64,000 bases of DNA from Paratrimastix pyriformis (taxonomy: Eukaryota > Preaxostyla > Paratrimastigidae): assembly GCA_027972325.1 (NCBI GenBank), contig JAPMOS010000021.1, positions 459,501 to 523,500 of the forward strand. Reading direction: 5' to 3'. Position numbers and translations under genes: made by a program. The notes beneath the pieces were generated by a model. The model worked only from the letters and a program-made list of their open reading frames with translations. It was not told the DNA's origin and made no database searches. Below are positions 1 through 9,654 of this stretch, piece after piece. Positions within the stretch are counted from its first letter, which is position 1; each line of letters begins with the position of its first letter.

Positions 1-1160
1 ACTGACCCTCGCGGGCGGCCATGGGGATGTTACCCACGTAGATCTTGCGGGCCCGGGTGAGGGTGGGATGGTTCTCATCGCCCAGCGGCACGGCCCGCTT
101 GGCCTCGACCGAGTGCCCGTCAATGTCGTGCCGCTTCTTGACTGCAGTGTGCATCGAGAGGGGAAGGAAATATGTGTCAATGTCGTGCGCCGCTTCTTGA
201 CTGCAGTGGGTGCGTATGTGTAGTGTGTGTGCATCGATACCGAGGGGAAGGATGTAGGTGTCAATGTCGTGCCGCTTCTTGACTGCAGTGCCGCGAACGA
301 AGGGGGGGGGACGGACGGGGTTTGAACACGTGCATGCCCATCCACAGTGGAATGAGAGGCGGGGGGTGGTGGAGGCAGAGGGGTCGGGGCAGCTGGGGCT
401 GGGGCAGCAAACAAACCTGCATCGCCAACCGGTTCGGTGGTCGTGAAGGTCACGAACCCGAAGCCCCGCGACTGGCCCCTGTTTGGGTGATGTGGAGGTG
501 CCAGTGGCGGGGGGTGAGACAGACGTGACCCGATCGCGGATGATGTGGGCCTCACTGACGGGCCCCAGTTTGGAGAAGTATTCCGAGAGTCTCTCCTCTG
601 TGGTTTCCCAGGACAGGCCGCCAACAAAGATCTTGCTGCAGGCGGCACGTACCGATCAAACGATGATCAAGCGTTGATATATAGGGGAGGGATAAAAACA
701 TTACTCGATTACGTTTACGCGGAATAACAAAATTATACAACCATCTATCGTCGCCCATCCTTTGGGGTGGTCCGCGTGGCAGTCGCATTGGAGGACCTTG
801 CATAGGAGGGTACATCGGCTGTTGTGGCATCATCCCCATCGGAAACCCACCCAAGCCGACTCCACCCAGCGGATTAGTTAGGAGAGTGAGAGCGTTGGGT
901 GTCATGGCGAGGAGCTGGGAGAGCGTGTTAATGTCGGTTATGCCGGCAAGTCCCAGGTCCGCGCCAAAGCCAAGAGAACCTTGTGGTGTCCCCATCGTGG
1001 GGATCTGCGATGGCGAAGTAGTCGCCGGAGCTGCGAGGGGAAGGGGGAGCAGAGGCGACTCGTTATTCGGCTGCATCACCCTTGGGACGGGTTGGCTAAC
1101 CTGAGCCGGCGCAGTTTCGGCGCCAGTCTCGTTTGTGCCCAACCATGAGCGGTACTCCAT
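1..1160 (-). CDS. Two-RRM RNA-binding protein (hnRNP A/Musashi-like), 3' part missing
   Basis: Exons read 1160-742, 635-525, 478-417 and 141-1, and all phases agree. Exon 1 encodes a Pro/Gly/Met-rich N-terminus of about 140 residues. Exon 2 opens RRM1 with the RNP2 motif KIFVGGLSW, and exon 3 carries RNP1 (SRGFGFVTF). Exon 4 closes RRM1 (KKRHDIDGHSVEAKRAVP) and begins RRM2 with KIYVGNIPM, where the window ends. The order RRM1, basic RAVP linker, RRM2 is that of hnRNP A/B, DAZAP1 and Musashi proteins, which bind single-stranded mRNA in nucleus or cytoplasm. The start at 1160 is the first in-frame ATG whose exon joins cleanly. A longer N-terminus is possible because the frame stays open upstream. 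The opposite-strand gene starts only about 30 bases away. The family call is firm; the exact orthologue cannot be named. Confidence 0.8.
114..292 (-). repeat. Triple copy of an acceptor site plus exon start
   Basis: The polypyrimidine-free acceptor CTGCAG followed by the first ~28 coding bases of RRM exon 4 (TCAAGAAGCGG...) is present three times: 114-147 (joined to the rest of the exon), 174-206 and 261-292. The two extra copies sit inside the preceding intron and run into unrelated sequence after about 28 bases. The middle copy has a 2-base insertion. Confidence 0.85.
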
Positions 1161-1189
1161 CAGCCACTTATCGACGGAACCCACTTTCC

Positions 1190-2828
1190 ATGCCTCTTCA
1201 GCAAAATCCCACTTCTCTTGAGGTAGCGTCCCTCGACGAAAGCAAACTCCGCCTGACTGATCTCCCGCCCCTCTCATTCCTCTTACGGATCTATGGTATC
1301 TATTACCCAACCAGAAATCTCTTCATGAAGATATTTTACGTGATTCATATCATCGTCATCTTTATTGGATCCATCTATTCCGCATTCGGTCTGTGTCGCC
1401 TCATTCTCCCCTCTCGATCCTGTTGGTCAGGCTGGCTATGGGTCATCTTGGTCCAGCTCATTCACCCGGGCACCTGCCCTCGTGTGGTCGGCTGGTCGGA
1501 GATGTGCTTTGGCGATGCCGGGGGCACTGCCCCCCCGGTGACAGCCATCTCGGGGCTGCTGATCTGCCTGATCGCGCCCTTCTCGCAGATTACCGGGATC
1601 CTGATCACCCGGAAGAAGCTGATCCACGAGGAGATCGCCGAGTTCCGTGCCGCTCTCACCCCGCCCTCCAGACCCCCTCCCCTCCCCTCTTCCGCCCATG
1701 CCCATGCCCATGCGCCCATGCATGACCTGGCCATGACCACCGACGTCGCACCTTCCCCCAGCTCGTATGACCCCCCCTCCATCTCCCCGCCTCCCTCACC
1801 TCCTCCCCTCCTCCTCCATTCCTCCCTCTTCCCGCATGCCCGCTCATCTTTCCCGGCTCTCCCCCTCCCCTCCCCCCGGACAGCATGGGCGACCCACAGT
1901 GGCGCCCGTTCGTGCGCAAGCGAGCCGTGCTCTTCGGTGTGCTGGCCATGGTGGGCACGGCCCTGGCGACGACCATCGGGCTGCTGGCCAACATCTTCAC
2001 CACCGTCGTCAAGCAGGCCCTCGCAAGCTGGTCGCCCGCCGCCCAGGTGGCCGACGTGGTGGTGCACGTGGTGTGCTACCTGATCAACATCGGGCTGGTC
2101 ATGACCATGGCCGGGCTGTTCTGCTTCGTATGCGAGATGGAGCGGGTCCGCCCCCCGGCACGCCCTTCACACCACACACACAGGATGACACAGAAGCACG
2201 CACACACAGGATGACACAGAAGCACGCACACACAGGATGACACACACGTACCACACACACGTACGCACACAGGATGACACAATTTGCCTCCACCTCTACC
2301 TCTACCACCTTCACCTCCACCTTCCACCTCCACCTCCACCTCCACCTCCACCTCCACCTCCACCTCCACCTCCACCTCCACCTCCACCTCCACCTCCACC
2401 TCCACCTCCACCTCCGCCCCTCCATACGGATCGCGAGCTGTGTCGATATGGATCGCGATCTGTCGGTCGGGCATCCATTCTGGAAGTGGCCTCAAACTGG
2501 GCCCCCGTCTGAATCGCGCGGGCCATTCACACGCATACCTGCCTGCCCGCCTGCCTGCCTGGGCTGGGCTGTCTGGTGGGCGCAGGTGCGGCTGAAGTGG
2601 TGGGGCTGGCGGCTGCACCTGCGCAACTTCTCCATCGTCGAGGCCATCATCCACCACAATAGCATCACATCCCGCATCCGGTCCGCCATCATCGTCATCT
2701 CTGATCATCATCATCATCCAATCACAATCATCATCCCATCATCCCATCATCCCATCATCCCATCATCCCATCATCCAATCATCCAACCATCATCCAACCA
2801 TCATCCAATCATTATCCAATCATCATCC

Positions 2829-2896
<68 letters not shown>

Positions 2897-2909
2897 ATCA
2901 TCATCATCC

Positions 2910-2961
<52 letters not shown>

Positions 2962-5900
2962 TCATCATCATCATCATCCTCTCGCTAATGACCGTGCTCT
3001 CCGCGCCAACCAAAACACACACGAGGCCCGGCCAACTGATCCAACATCACCACCTGCTTCAGCCAACATCACCACCTGCTTCAGGCTTTCCACATCGTCC
3101 CATGTTTCAAGCATCATCATCGTCATCCAATCATCATCATCATCCAATCATCATCATCATTACCATCACCCAATCATCATCATCATCATCATCACCCAAT
3201 CATCATCATCATCATCATCACCCAATCATCATCATCCTCATCCTCATCCTCATCCTCATCCTCATCATCATCCTCATCATCATTCAGTCATCCTCATCCT
3301 CATCCTCATCCTCACCATCGCCATCACTATCATCATCATCATCCGCGCGCTGTGGATGGAACAGTTCCTTCACGAAGGCCTTCCTGTCCTTCCTGGCCTC
3401 GTTCGTCATCATGCTGGTCCGCCCCATCTCCATCCCTTGCCCCCTCGGCCCGTCTGTCCGTGCAGGACTGGTGGGACCACACGCAGATCCTGTCGTTCGT
3501 GCTGCAGATCCTGGTTCATCGCTCTGTGTGTCTGTGTGTCTGTGTGTCTGTGTGTCTGTGTGTCTGTGTGTCTGTGTGTCTGTGTGTCTGTGTGTCTGTG
3601 TCTGTGTGTCTCTTCGGGTGGGACCACACGCAGATCCTGTCGTTCGTGCTGCAGATCCTGGTGGTCTTCGTGACCGACCTGAGCGTGTCCGACCTCTGGT
3701 TCGGCTGGGTCCGCGGCCCTGCTCCACCCCCCCACACACACACACACACATTCCTTCTTTACACGACACACATTCGACACACATTCGACACACATTCGAC
3801 ACACATTCGACACACATTCGACACACATTCGACACAGATTCGACACAGATTCGACACAGATTCGACACAGATTCGACACAGATTCGACACAGATTCGACA
3901 CAGATTCGACACAGATTCGACACACATTCGACACACATTCAACACACATTCGACACACATTCGTCACACATTCGTCACACATTCGTCACACATTCGTCAC
4001 AGATTCGTTCCATTGGACACTTGTTTCGATCCGTCTCGGAGACGCATTGGCCGTGCCTCTGAATGCACATGGTGGGGCCCCGGCCAGGTGTCCCAAGTGA
4101 CCTTCTTCGTGCCCCTGCCGGTGTCGCCCCCTCAGTCATCTCATCATCCCTCTTGGCACCACGTGGCTGTGCACGGGTGGGGCGGCGGTGCGGTCCCAAG
4201 TGATCTTCTTCGTGTCGCTGCTGGTGCTCACCTCATTCCTCCCATTCATTCTACCTGTCTCTTAATGCGTCTTTTGATCGCTGGCTGATGGCCTGGCCAG
4301 GTGTACCAAGTGATCTTCTTCGTGCCGCTGCTGGTGAGCCTGCTCGAGGCGGCCCGTGTGAGCAGCCTCTGCGCCGACCTGGTGGCCGTCGCCTCGTACA
4401 GCCCCGCCCCCCTCATGGCCCTCCAGGTCCCTCATATGCCCATCCAAATGACACATGGCATTACAGCCCCGCCCTTCCACCGCACCCATCCAAATGACAC
4501 ATGTCGCCTCGTACAGCCCCGCCCCCATCATGGCCCTCCAGGTCCTTCCACCGCACCCATTCAAATCACGTCATTACAGCCCCGCCCCCATCATGGCCCT
4601 CCAGGTCCCTCATATGCCCATCCACAGACACATGTCATTACAGCCCCGCCCCCATCATGGCCCTCCAGGTCCCTCATATGCCCATCCAAAGACACATGTC
4701 AGGACAGCCCCGCCCCCATCCAGGTCCCTCATATGCCCATCCAAATGACACATGGCATTACAGCCCCGCCCCCATCATGGCCCTCCAGGTCCCGCGCCAT
4801 CCCATCTCATGCTCACGTCCATCCCGGCACAGCCACGCGCCACTCACCACCTGATGCCCTGCACCTGCCCCCAACATCGGCATCGGCACAGACCACTCGG
4901 AGCACCCAGAGCGCCCGGGTGCCCGTCTCGGGGGGTCCTCCCATCCATCATGGCCCCATCCATCCTTCATAGCCGCACTCGGCCGCGATCCGCCCAGCCG
5001 CTCGGGTCACTCTCACTCTGCCCCCACCACCACCCACACCGCGTCTGCCATTACATATGCTCTCTGCTTGGCGTGCTGGCTGTCCGTGTGTTTGCCCTGT
5101 TGTCATCTCCAGGGCGGCGGGGCCGGGGCCGGGGCCGGGGCCGGGGCCGGGGCCGGGGCGCTGACCGGCGACGGGATGCCAACTGTCTCGCGTGTGCCCA
5201 CGCCCCCGCCGCCCACCGGGGCGGGCAGCATCGCCCAGGGCAGCATCGCAACGGCCGTCACATCGGTCGAGATCGGATACTTCCCCGGTCCGCCACCACC
5301 CCCCCACACACACATATGATGCCACACACACATATGATGCCACACACACATATGATGCCACACACACATATGATGCCACACACACATATGATGCCACACA
5401 CACACACGTCATGCCCCACCCCAATGATACCCGGTGAGATCGGCTACCCGGTCCGCCCCCCCCCCCCCCCCCCCCCCCCCCACATGATGCCACACTCACA
5501 CACACGCCATGCCCCCACCCACCCCAATGATACCCGGCGAGATCCCCGGTCCGCCGCCACCGACCCCTCCCATACCACCCCCCTTCCCCCTCCTCCTCCC
5601 CTGGCAGACCCACGCACGTTTCCCATGCTTCACCATGCGCCCCTCCCCGTCGTTATCCGCATATTCCCCGCTGTCTGCATGTCATGTCTGAATGTCCCCC
5701 TGGCAGAGCACATCCTGAGCAAGACGGATTTCCATGCCCTCACCTCACCTCACCATACCCCCCCCCCCCCCCCTGCAGAGCACATCCTGAGCAAGACGGA
5801 CTTCCAGCGGTTTGCCCAGGGCCGTACTCAGCGGTACAGCCACAGCCTGCCCGAGATCGGCTACCTGGTCGACCACCTCAGGGCTGACCCCGGTCCGCCA

Positions 5901-6236
5901 CCACCCGTGGCGGCGGTGATTGGATGATGATTGGATGATGATTGGATGATGATTGGATGATGACGATTGGATGATGATGATTGGATGATGATTGGATGAT
6001 GATTGGATGATGATTGGATGATGATTGGTTGATGATTGGTTGATGACTGGATGATGACTGGATGATGACTGGATGATGATGATGATTGGATGATGATTGG
6101 ATGATGATTGGATGATGATTGGATGATGATTGGATGATGATTGGATGATGATTGGATGATGATGATGACTGGATGATGATGATGACTGGATGATGATGAT
6201 GACTGGATGATGATGATGACTGGATGATGATGATGA

Positions 6237-6331
<95 letters not shown>

Positions 6332-6355
6332 CCAGGATGATGGTGATGGTGATGG

Positions 6356-6422
<67 letters not shown>

Positions 6423-6820
6423 AATGACTGGGTGATGATGATGACTGGGTGATGATGATGATGATGATGACACCCTCTCTATGCCGATGCAGGGGGCATG
6501 ATGATGTTCGGGCTGCTGTTCGACATGAAGCTCTTCGCCCGGCTCATCTCCGTCCTGGGCAGGTCGCTATCCCCCCCCTCCGCCACCCCCACCACCCTCC
6601 ACCCCCACCACCCTCCGCCGCCACCCCCCTCCGGCCATATGTCCGCATGATCGATGCCACACGCACACGACACCCCAAACCCGAATGCCAGCCACCACCC
6701 ACGCACTTCGTCGCCTCTTCCTCACGGCCCCTCCGCTCCCTGGCTGCCTCTGTCCGGCCGTCTCTCTGACTTTCCAGTGCGGCGGCGCTTGTCATCCAGC
6801 GAGCCTTCATGAGCCGCTAG
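1190..6820 (+). CDS. Multi-pass membrane protein, possibly gustatory-receptor-like
   Basis: Ten exons join in phase: 1190-1641, 1884-2145, 2586-2680, 3365-3416, 3465-3708 (interrupted, see repeat entry), 4301-4426, 5113-5287, 5779-5892, 6493-6562 and 6778-6820 (TAG), giving about 490 residues. Hydrophobic stretches suited to membrane helices occur in exon 1 (IFYVIHIIVIFIGSIYSAFG; AISGLLICLIAPFSQITGIL), exon 2 (LFGVLAMVGTALATTIGLLA; VVHVVCYLINIGLVMTMAGL), exon 4, exon 5 (ILSFVLQILVVFVTDL), exon 6 (VIFFVPLLVSLLEA) and exons 9-10. The opening (PPLSFLLRIYGIYYPTRN) and the final helix entered from GLLFDMKLFARLISVLG resemble the layout of insect gustatory receptors and their protist GRL relatives. 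The TYxxxxxQF signature is not present. It would act as a plasma-membrane channel or receptor if the family guess is right. A downstream ATG at 1326 is an alternative start. Exon structure is well supported; the family is a hypothesis. Confidence 0.6.
2170..2415. repeat. Intronic minisatellite and (CCACCT)n microsatellite
   Basis: Intron 2 of the membrane-protein gene holds about three copies of a ~25-bp unit (ACACAGGATGACACAGAAGC...) at 2178-2278 and then a nearly pure CCACCT hexamer run of about 100 bases at 2310-2415. Confidence 0.9.
2700..3345. repeat. (ATC)n-rich intron
   Basis: Intron 3 of the membrane-protein gene is made almost wholly of CAT/ATC triplets with interspersed CCAATCATC and CTCATC variants over about 640 bases. 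Confidence 0.9.
3465..3708 (+). repeat. Exon 5 duplicated around a (TGTGTGTC)n run
   Basis: A 43-base exon segment starting GTGGGACCACACGCAGATCC occurs at about 3471-3513 and again at 3619-3661. The first copy carries the acceptor and exon start (3465). The second carries the rest of the exon and the donor (3709). Between them lies a pure GTGTGTCT-type microsatellite. The two copies are identical, so the full exon exists only as two overlapping halves. Confidence 0.85.
3770..4008. repeat. 11-bp minisatellite (ACACATTCGAC)n
   Basis: About twenty copies of an 11-base unit, ACACATTCGAC changing to ACAGATTCGAC in the middle block and to ACACATTCGTC at the end, fill the intron after exon 5. Confidence 0.95.
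4084..4340 (+). repeat. Three diverged copies of the exon 6 start
   Basis: The sequence coding QVIFFVPLLV with its flanking acceptor appears at 4084-4125, 4190-4233 and 4295-4340. Only the last continues into the full exon 6 (4301-4426). Copies one and two differ from it by several substitutions, so they are older than the perfect echoes seen elsewhere. Confidence 0.8.
4400..4800 (+). repeat. Minisatellite built from the exon 6 end and its donor
   Basis: A unit of about 50-63 bases containing the last codons of exon 6 (CATGGCCCTCCAG), the donor GTCCCTC and the first intron bases (ATATGCCCATCCA) is repeated about seven times from 4400 to 4800, with deletions in some copies. Each complete copy recreates a possible 5' splice site. 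Confidence 0.85.
5265..5900 (+). repeat. Repeated donor and acceptor edges of exons 7 and 8
   Basis: Donor-side copies GAGATCGG.TAC..CCGGTCCGCC lie at 5265-5297 (real end of exon 7), 5428-5456, 5535-5560 and 5851-5900 (real end of exon 8). Acceptor-side copies of GCAGAGCACATCCTGAGCAA lie at 5703-5737 and 5776-5807 (real). An 18-bp ATGATGCCACACACACAT array (5318-5400) and long C runs separate them. Confidence 0.8.
5920..6470. repeat. (GATTGGATGAT)/(GAT)n intron
   Basis: The intron before exon 9 consists of GGATGATGATT units passing into nearly pure GAT triplets over about 550 bases. Confidence 0.95.
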
Positions 6821-7197
6821 CTGGCTGTCCCTGGCTGCCTCTGTCTGGCCGTCTGACTTTCTTGTCCTCCAGCGAGCCTTCATGAGCCGCTAGCTGATGA
6901 GCGCCCGCCCCGTCCCCCTCCCCGTCCCCCCGTTCCGTACCCCCATCCCTCCGTCCCTCCGTTCCGCTTTCTCCTCTGGTTCATGTAAAGGTCGATTTGC
7001 ATCATGTAAATCTCTATTTGCATATCCCCCCCCCCCCCCCCCCCCCCCCCCTCGGGCTGGCCGACACTCTCCCCGCATCAGCCCGCGCCGCACCCCCTCC
7101 TTTCTCAAAGGTCGTGTCTCACTCAATGAGATCACGGGCAAGAAGAATGTATTTCCGAGAGAGAACAACGCGTATCATATATGCGCCGCATCAATTC
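6821..7197. other. Convergent intergenic spacer with a copy of the last exon
   Basis: The spacer holds a second copy (about 6829-6894) of the stretch around the last exon of the membrane-protein gene, including CGAGCCTTCATGAGCCGCTAG minus its first bases, and a pure C run at about 7027-7050. I see no gene in it. It separates the 3' ends of two convergent genes. Confidence 0.7.
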
Positions 7198-9537
7198 TTA
7201 TCCCTGCTGCTGGCGTCGAATTTGGCGCACCCAGGGGAACCGCGTGGCCAGCTCTGCGACGTCCCCCGTCACCAACTCGAGGTTGGGCGGGACGGGCCCA
7301 GCCATTTCGAACCGCACCAGGTCGCGGTGCTCGAACCCGCCGAGGTGGAGCAACTCCAGCAGGGGGCAGTCGAGCACAAGCGAGCGGAGCTTCAGCCCGG
7401 TGGTCAGCCGGCGGAGAGCCGGGCAGGCCAGGGCAAGATCCGCGATGCCGAGAGAGAGATTGGCCAGGTGAAGGACCGCCAGCTGGGGCAGCCGTCCCAG
7501 GGCTGCGGCCAGCCGGGGCCAGCAGGCCGCAAGCTCCCACCCAAACAGGGCCACCCGGCGCAGGCGGGTGCTGGCCGCGATCATCTTTGGGAGGCTCGCG
7601 ACGGCCCCTGGCTGCCGGAAGGCTGCGACGGTGAGGCTGAGCAGCGACGGGCGGCCGACCAGGGTGAGCGAGGCCATGTCGGACAGGGGCACGTCGAGGG
7701 CCACCAGGGCCGGGCAGCAGATGGTCAGCCCAGCCAATCGAGACCCGTGCTGGACGGTGAGGGAGCGCAGGCCAGCGCCCTCCATCAGCAGGTCGGGGGG
7801 CGAATCATCTGTGTCCCAGCCGTTAAAGTGGAACTTCGCCTCGAGGCGCTCGAGCTGGGCGGGCAGCCGCAGGGCGCGCAAGTCCCCTGCCCGCGACCGG
7901 GTGCGGTGGCCCAGGATGGGCAAGGCAGTGACGGAGATGTCGACCGACAGGCGGGTCAGCGAGCACGACTCGAGAAGCCGCGTGAAGACGCCAGGGACGA
8001 ATGAGCCGAGGGGGGGCACCTCACGCAGCCGGGGCGAGCCCTCCAACAGCCGGGGCAGGTCCAAGTGCGCGATGCTGTTGTCGGCGATCCCAAGCAGCCG
8101 CACCAGGTGGGGCATGGCTCCCCATGCCCAGGGGCCTGGACGCCCGTGACACGGCAGCCCGGTGATCGAGCGCAGCTGGGGGCAGTCCATGTGCAGCTCC
8201 TCCAAGGTGCCCCCGACCTCGGGCAGGGCGAGCGTCTCCAGACGGGGGCAGGCCAGCTCCATGGTGAGGCGGCTCCACTGGGTGGGCCTGTCCTTTTTCG
8301 GCAGCTCGACAAAGCGCAACGTGCGGAGGCGCCGGCTGGCGATGCGGATGGTGCCGCCCTTCCAGTAGGAGCCCTGTTCGATGTGGACGGTGAGTTGCTC
8401 CAGCCGGTCGAGAAGCCCCACCGGCGGGTCGACAAAGAGCGCCGCGACTGAGGCGTCCCGCAGGGTCAGTGCGAGAGCGGTTTCCGGGGGCAGGCAATCC
8501 ACCAGGTCCGCCAGCTGGGGCCAGGGGTTCGGCTCGAATAGCCCTGTGGCCGACAACAGATTGACCGCGAGGTCGACGGAGCGCAATGTGGCCGCGTTTG
8601 CGCGCAGCAGGCGAGCAGCCACGGCGACCTCGGATGGGCAGCCCAGCCGCAGCTCTGAGAGCTCCAACCTCGCCAGGCGGCAGAGGCCCGCGATGTCGCC
8701 GGGGGATTCATCCCAAGGGCCATCAAAGCAGAATTGGGTCAGCTGGGGGGCAATGACACGCAGCCATGCGACGGGGAGGCCAGACAACGAGAGCTTCTGC
8801 ACCGAGGTCAGGCTCCCCAAGAAGGCCTCACACTGGGCAGCTGGGGTTCCGGACCAAACGGGAAGATGAACATCCTTGAGGGTGCCTGCGATGGGAGCCA
8901 GGCATTGCAGATCCGCACCAGCGAGGCATCTGGGCACGCCATCCAGGTGCAGCAGCTGCAGCCGGGGGCAGGACTGGCCCAGGGAGGCCAGAAGGGGCCC
9001 GCCGTATTGGATCCATCCCTCCCAGTCGTAGATGGGCTTCTTCATTCGCAGGCGGAACTCCTCCAGCCCGTGGAGGTGGCCCACGATGTGCGGCAGATCC
9101 GGCAGAATGGCGGCGCAGGGCGTGGTGACCTCGAGCACAGCCAGGCGGTCGTGACCGGCGAAGGCGGCGGTCACCCAGCGGGCAGGGGCGGCCTCGGGGA
9201 CGCAGCCACACCATCCCGGGGGGAGGGTCTCGACGTCAAGGGTCAGCTTGACCAGCGACAGACAGGGCCCCACGAGGGCTGCCAGTGCATCGGGAGTGGG
9301 GGTCGTGACCTGGCGGATCAGCGGATCTTCATTGATGCCATCATCGTCAGAAAAGAAGGACAACTCACGGGGAGTTCCCCGAATGGCCGTGCGGGTGGCG
9401 TGGCAGAGGCTCAGCAGCTGAGCGTAGGTGCGAAGAGGGGAATCGGAGGTCTGAACCAGGACCGGAAGGAGATCAAGGGGCAGGCGAAGAAGTGGGGAGC
9501 GAGGGTGCTGAATACGATCTCTTTTCAATGGCTTCAT
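7198..9537 (-). CDS. F-box-like/leucine-rich-repeat protein, intact and intronless
   Basis: One uninterrupted 779-codon frame starts at the ATG at 9537 and ends before 7198. The N-terminus (LRLPLDLLPVLVQTSDSPLR, then LLSLCHATRTAIRGTPRELS) looks like a degenerate F-box. The rest is a long leucine-rich solenoid of irregular 24-28 residue units such as CPRLETLALPEVGGTLEELH and CPALRRLTTGLKLRSLVLDC. Proteins of this build usually act as substrate receptors or scaffolds, but no partner can be read from the sequence. It shares its N-terminal block with the damaged LRR copies at 38.5-45 kb and is the only complete member of the family here. The lack of introns contrasts with its neighbours. An F-box function is inferred from the fold pattern only. 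Confidence 0.8.
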   Translation of the reverse strand: MKPLKRDRIQHPRSPLLRLPLDLLPVLVQTSDSPLRTYAQLLSLCHATRTAIRGTPRELSFFSDDDGINEDPLIRQVTTPTPDALAALVGPCLSLVKLTLDVETLPPGWCGCVPEAAPARWVTAAFAGHDRLAVLEVTTPCAAILPDLPHIVGHLHGLEEFRLRMKKPIYDWEGWIQYGGPLLASLGQSCPRLQLLHLDGVPRCLAGADLQCLAPIAGTLKDVHLPVWSGTPAAQCEAFLGSLTSVQKLSLSGLPVAWLRVIAPQLTQFCFDGPWDESPGDIAGLCRLARLELSELRLGCPSEVAVAARLLRANAATLRSVDLAVNLLSATGLFEPNPWPQLADLVDCLPPETALALTLRDASVAALFVDPPVGLLDRLEQLTVHIEQGSYWKGGTIRIASRRLRTLRFVELPKKDRPTQWSRLTMELACPRLETLALPEVGGTLEELHMDCPQLRSITGLPCHGRPGPWAWGAMPHLVRLLGIADNSIAHLDLPRLLEGSPRLREVPPLGSFVPGVFTRLLESCSLTRLSVDISVTALPILGHRTRSRAGDLRALRLPAQLERLEAKFHFNGWDTDDSPPDLLMEGAGLRSLTVQHGSRLAGLTICCPALVALDVPLSDMASLTLVGRPSLLSLTVAAFRQPGAVASLPKMIAASTRLRRVALFGWELAACWPRLAAALGRLPQLAVLHLANLSLGIADLALACPALRRLTTGLKLRSLVLDCPLLELLHLGGFEHRDLVRFEMAGPVPPNLELVTGDVAELATRFPWVRQIRRQQQG

Positions 9538-9654
9538 CCGAGATACACTGTTTATTCGGATTTAAAACGTTGAACAGAAGCAGCGACGGCAGACCACGCT
9601 CCGGAAAACGATCTGTGTGACCCCGGGAATAACTCCTGTCTTTTATTTTGAAAC

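Noticed and set aside
2274-4100. Very long open frame rich in His/Ser/Thr across the introns
   Set aside because: It is a translation of microsatellites; the exons of the membrane-protein gene explain the region better.
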